Source: Clostridiales bacterium (GTDB taxonomy: Bacteria > Bacillota > Clostridia > Oscillospirales > CAG-382). Taken from it: DNA of 6,255 bases. The notes beneath the pieces are model-generated. The model was not told the origin of the DNA. It did no database searches and was given only the letters and a program-made list of their open reading frames with translations. Below, piece by piece: positions 5,511-6,255 of this stretch; position 1 is the first letter of the stretch, and each line of letters starts with the position of its first letter. Position numbers and translations under genes: made by a program. The stretch is taken from assembly GCA_003452915.1 (NCBI GenBank), contig DMMZ01000016.1, positions 1 through 6,255 on the forward strand, in the 5' to 3' direction.

Positions 5511-6255
5511 TCATTCCGCCTCCTTTTACAAACATTCTATGAGTTACTTGCCCTGCTTGAACAATCCACTCAAACCTCCCGGCAACTCCATTTAGTGCCC
5601 CTTGTAATTGATACAAAGTTGCATTATTCAAAGGTGTTTGCGTGGCATATCCCGCATAATTATCGACAATGTTTGAAAACGCATGATGAGCATCCGATTG
5701 TAATGCACTTCCAACTCTTTCTAAGTTAATGATTTTATTTTGAACGAACTCGAACACTTTTTGCGCTCCCTTCGCGGTTGCCGTTGAAGTTGCCGCAACT
5801 TCCGCAGCAACAGGTGCAACATAGAGTGGAGCACTAACAGCAATGGGAGCAGCAGCAGCAACAATAGCTACGCTGCCGGCAGTGACTACAGAGCTAGCTG
5901 CAACGAAATTGTATGCAGTCATACCGTACGAAACTTTTAGTTCAATTTCCCACTCAAGACTTCCCACAGGCGTAGCTGGACCGCTCGCTAAATACTCTTG
6001 ATGTTCTTTATACGCTTTACAAGTATAGCAATCCCCAAGCCCCAAGTAATGCCAGCAAGTGCCATCAGGGTCGTGGCGATTGACAGGATTGTTTCCACAG
6101 TATTGGTACAAATTGAATCCAGTCATACCCTCTTGTGGGTTCAACTGTTTATCCGCATTTAGGAATCTTGAAGTTACAGGGTCATAATATCTGCTGTTAA
6201 GGTAATACCAGCCGGTTTCGGTGTCGTAATAATACGAGCGGTAGCGGAAGGGGTT
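5488..6255 (-). CDS. C-terminal part of an Rhs/WapA-like toxin, cassette 1 (partial at window edge)
   Basis: The frame is open from 6255 to the TAA at 5488-5490, giving 255 visible residues. It begins in the Rhs core (NPFRYRSYYYDTETGWYYLN), then the hallmark RYYDPVTSRFLNAD and GFNLYQYCGNNPVNRHDPDG (to about 6058). The tip then has GTCWHYLGLGDCYTCKAY, whose Cys residues could bind a metal, a long Ala/Val-rich hydrophobic region (about 5930-5770) that may cross or enter a membrane, and a C-terminal domain from about 5694 with AHHAFSNIVDNYAG, LYQLQGALNG, GRFEWIVQAGQVTHRMF and GGGMNG. From memory, the DNYAG ... LYQ..G.LNG ... FEWIV..G.VTHR pattern recurs at the ends of filamentous hemagglutinin/CdiA and MafB toxins; its activity is not clear to me. 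The gene may be the intact, expressed Rhs gene or another orphan; the sequence upstream would decide. Its immunity gene overlaps it. Confidence 0.88.
   Translation of the reverse strand, partial: NPFRYRSYYYDTETGWYYLNSRYYDPVTSRFLNADKQLNPQEGMTGFNLYQYCGNNPVNRHDPDGTCWHYLGLGDCYTCKAYKEHQEYLASGPATPVGSLEWEIELKVSYGMTAYNFVAASSVVTAGSVAIVAAAAPIAVSAPLYVAPVAAEVAATSTATAKGAQKVFEFVQNKIINLERVGSALQSDAHHAFSNIVDNYAGYATQTPLNNATLYQLQGALNGVAGRFEWIVQAGQVTHRMFVKGGGMNGIPIIK
6182..6255 (-). repeat. Shared Rhs core segment, copy in cassette 1 (partial)
   Basis: Near-identical to about 1568-1641 and 4113-4186, encoding NPFRYRSYYYD(T/S)ETGWYYLNSRYYD. Similarity ends at the RYYDP codons, earlier than between cassettes 2 and 3. 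Confidence 0.8.

Noticed and set aside
1..6255. Insertion sequence, transposase or integrase that might have moved the cassettes
   Set aside because: No transposase-like frame or terminal inverted repeats seen; homologous recombination through the Rhs core suffices.

Overview
The window is an array of C-terminal Rhs/YD-repeat (WapA-like) polymorphic toxin cassettes. Every real gene is on the minus strand, so the biological order runs from 6255 down to 1. The low GC content, AAGGAG-type ribosome binding sites, short spacers and the Rhs hallmark style (RYYDPSVGRFINADG followed by GYNMFAYCNNNP) point to a Gram-positive Clostridia-like bacterium, perhaps a gut Lachnospiraceae or Oscillospiraceae. 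The taxon is inference.

Cassette 1 (6255-4977) is the 3' end of an Rhs protein that enters from the window edge. Its tip has a Cys cluster, an Ala-rich hydrophobic stretch and a C-terminal DNYAG / FEWIV / VTHR domain of a kind found in other polymorphic toxins. It overlaps by 23 nt a 177-aa immunity candidate that resembles DUF2247. A hairpin terminator candidate follows. Cassette 2 (about 4880-3029) is a 5'-truncated Rhs fragment with a Ca-binding Asp-rich linker and a tip with an HxxPHIHV motif. A 128-aa immunity candidate follows 17 nt later, then a strong hairpin at 2903-2939. Cassette 3 (about 2875-421) is another Rhs fragment, broken by two frameshifts upstream of the tip. Its tip has Trp spaced every 11 residues and then a hydrophobic C-terminus. 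Next come a small two-TM protein (671-901) and a second small two-TM frame (421-608) that needs a -1 shift at an A7 run directly after its start codon. A hairpin terminator lies at 314-344. Cassette 4 (about 282-1) is the beginning of yet another Rhs fragment and runs off the window.

The cassettes share a near-identical Rhs core but carry unrelated tips, each followed at once by its own candidate immunity gene. This is the arrangement known for orphan toxin/immunity modules downstream of a full-length Rhs or CDI gene. The orphans lack the normal N-terminus and a credible start. They are probably silent tips that can be recombined onto the intact gene through the shared core, while their immunity genes may still be expressed. 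The least familiar part is cassette 3: a putative membrane-active tip paired with one or two tiny membrane proteins.
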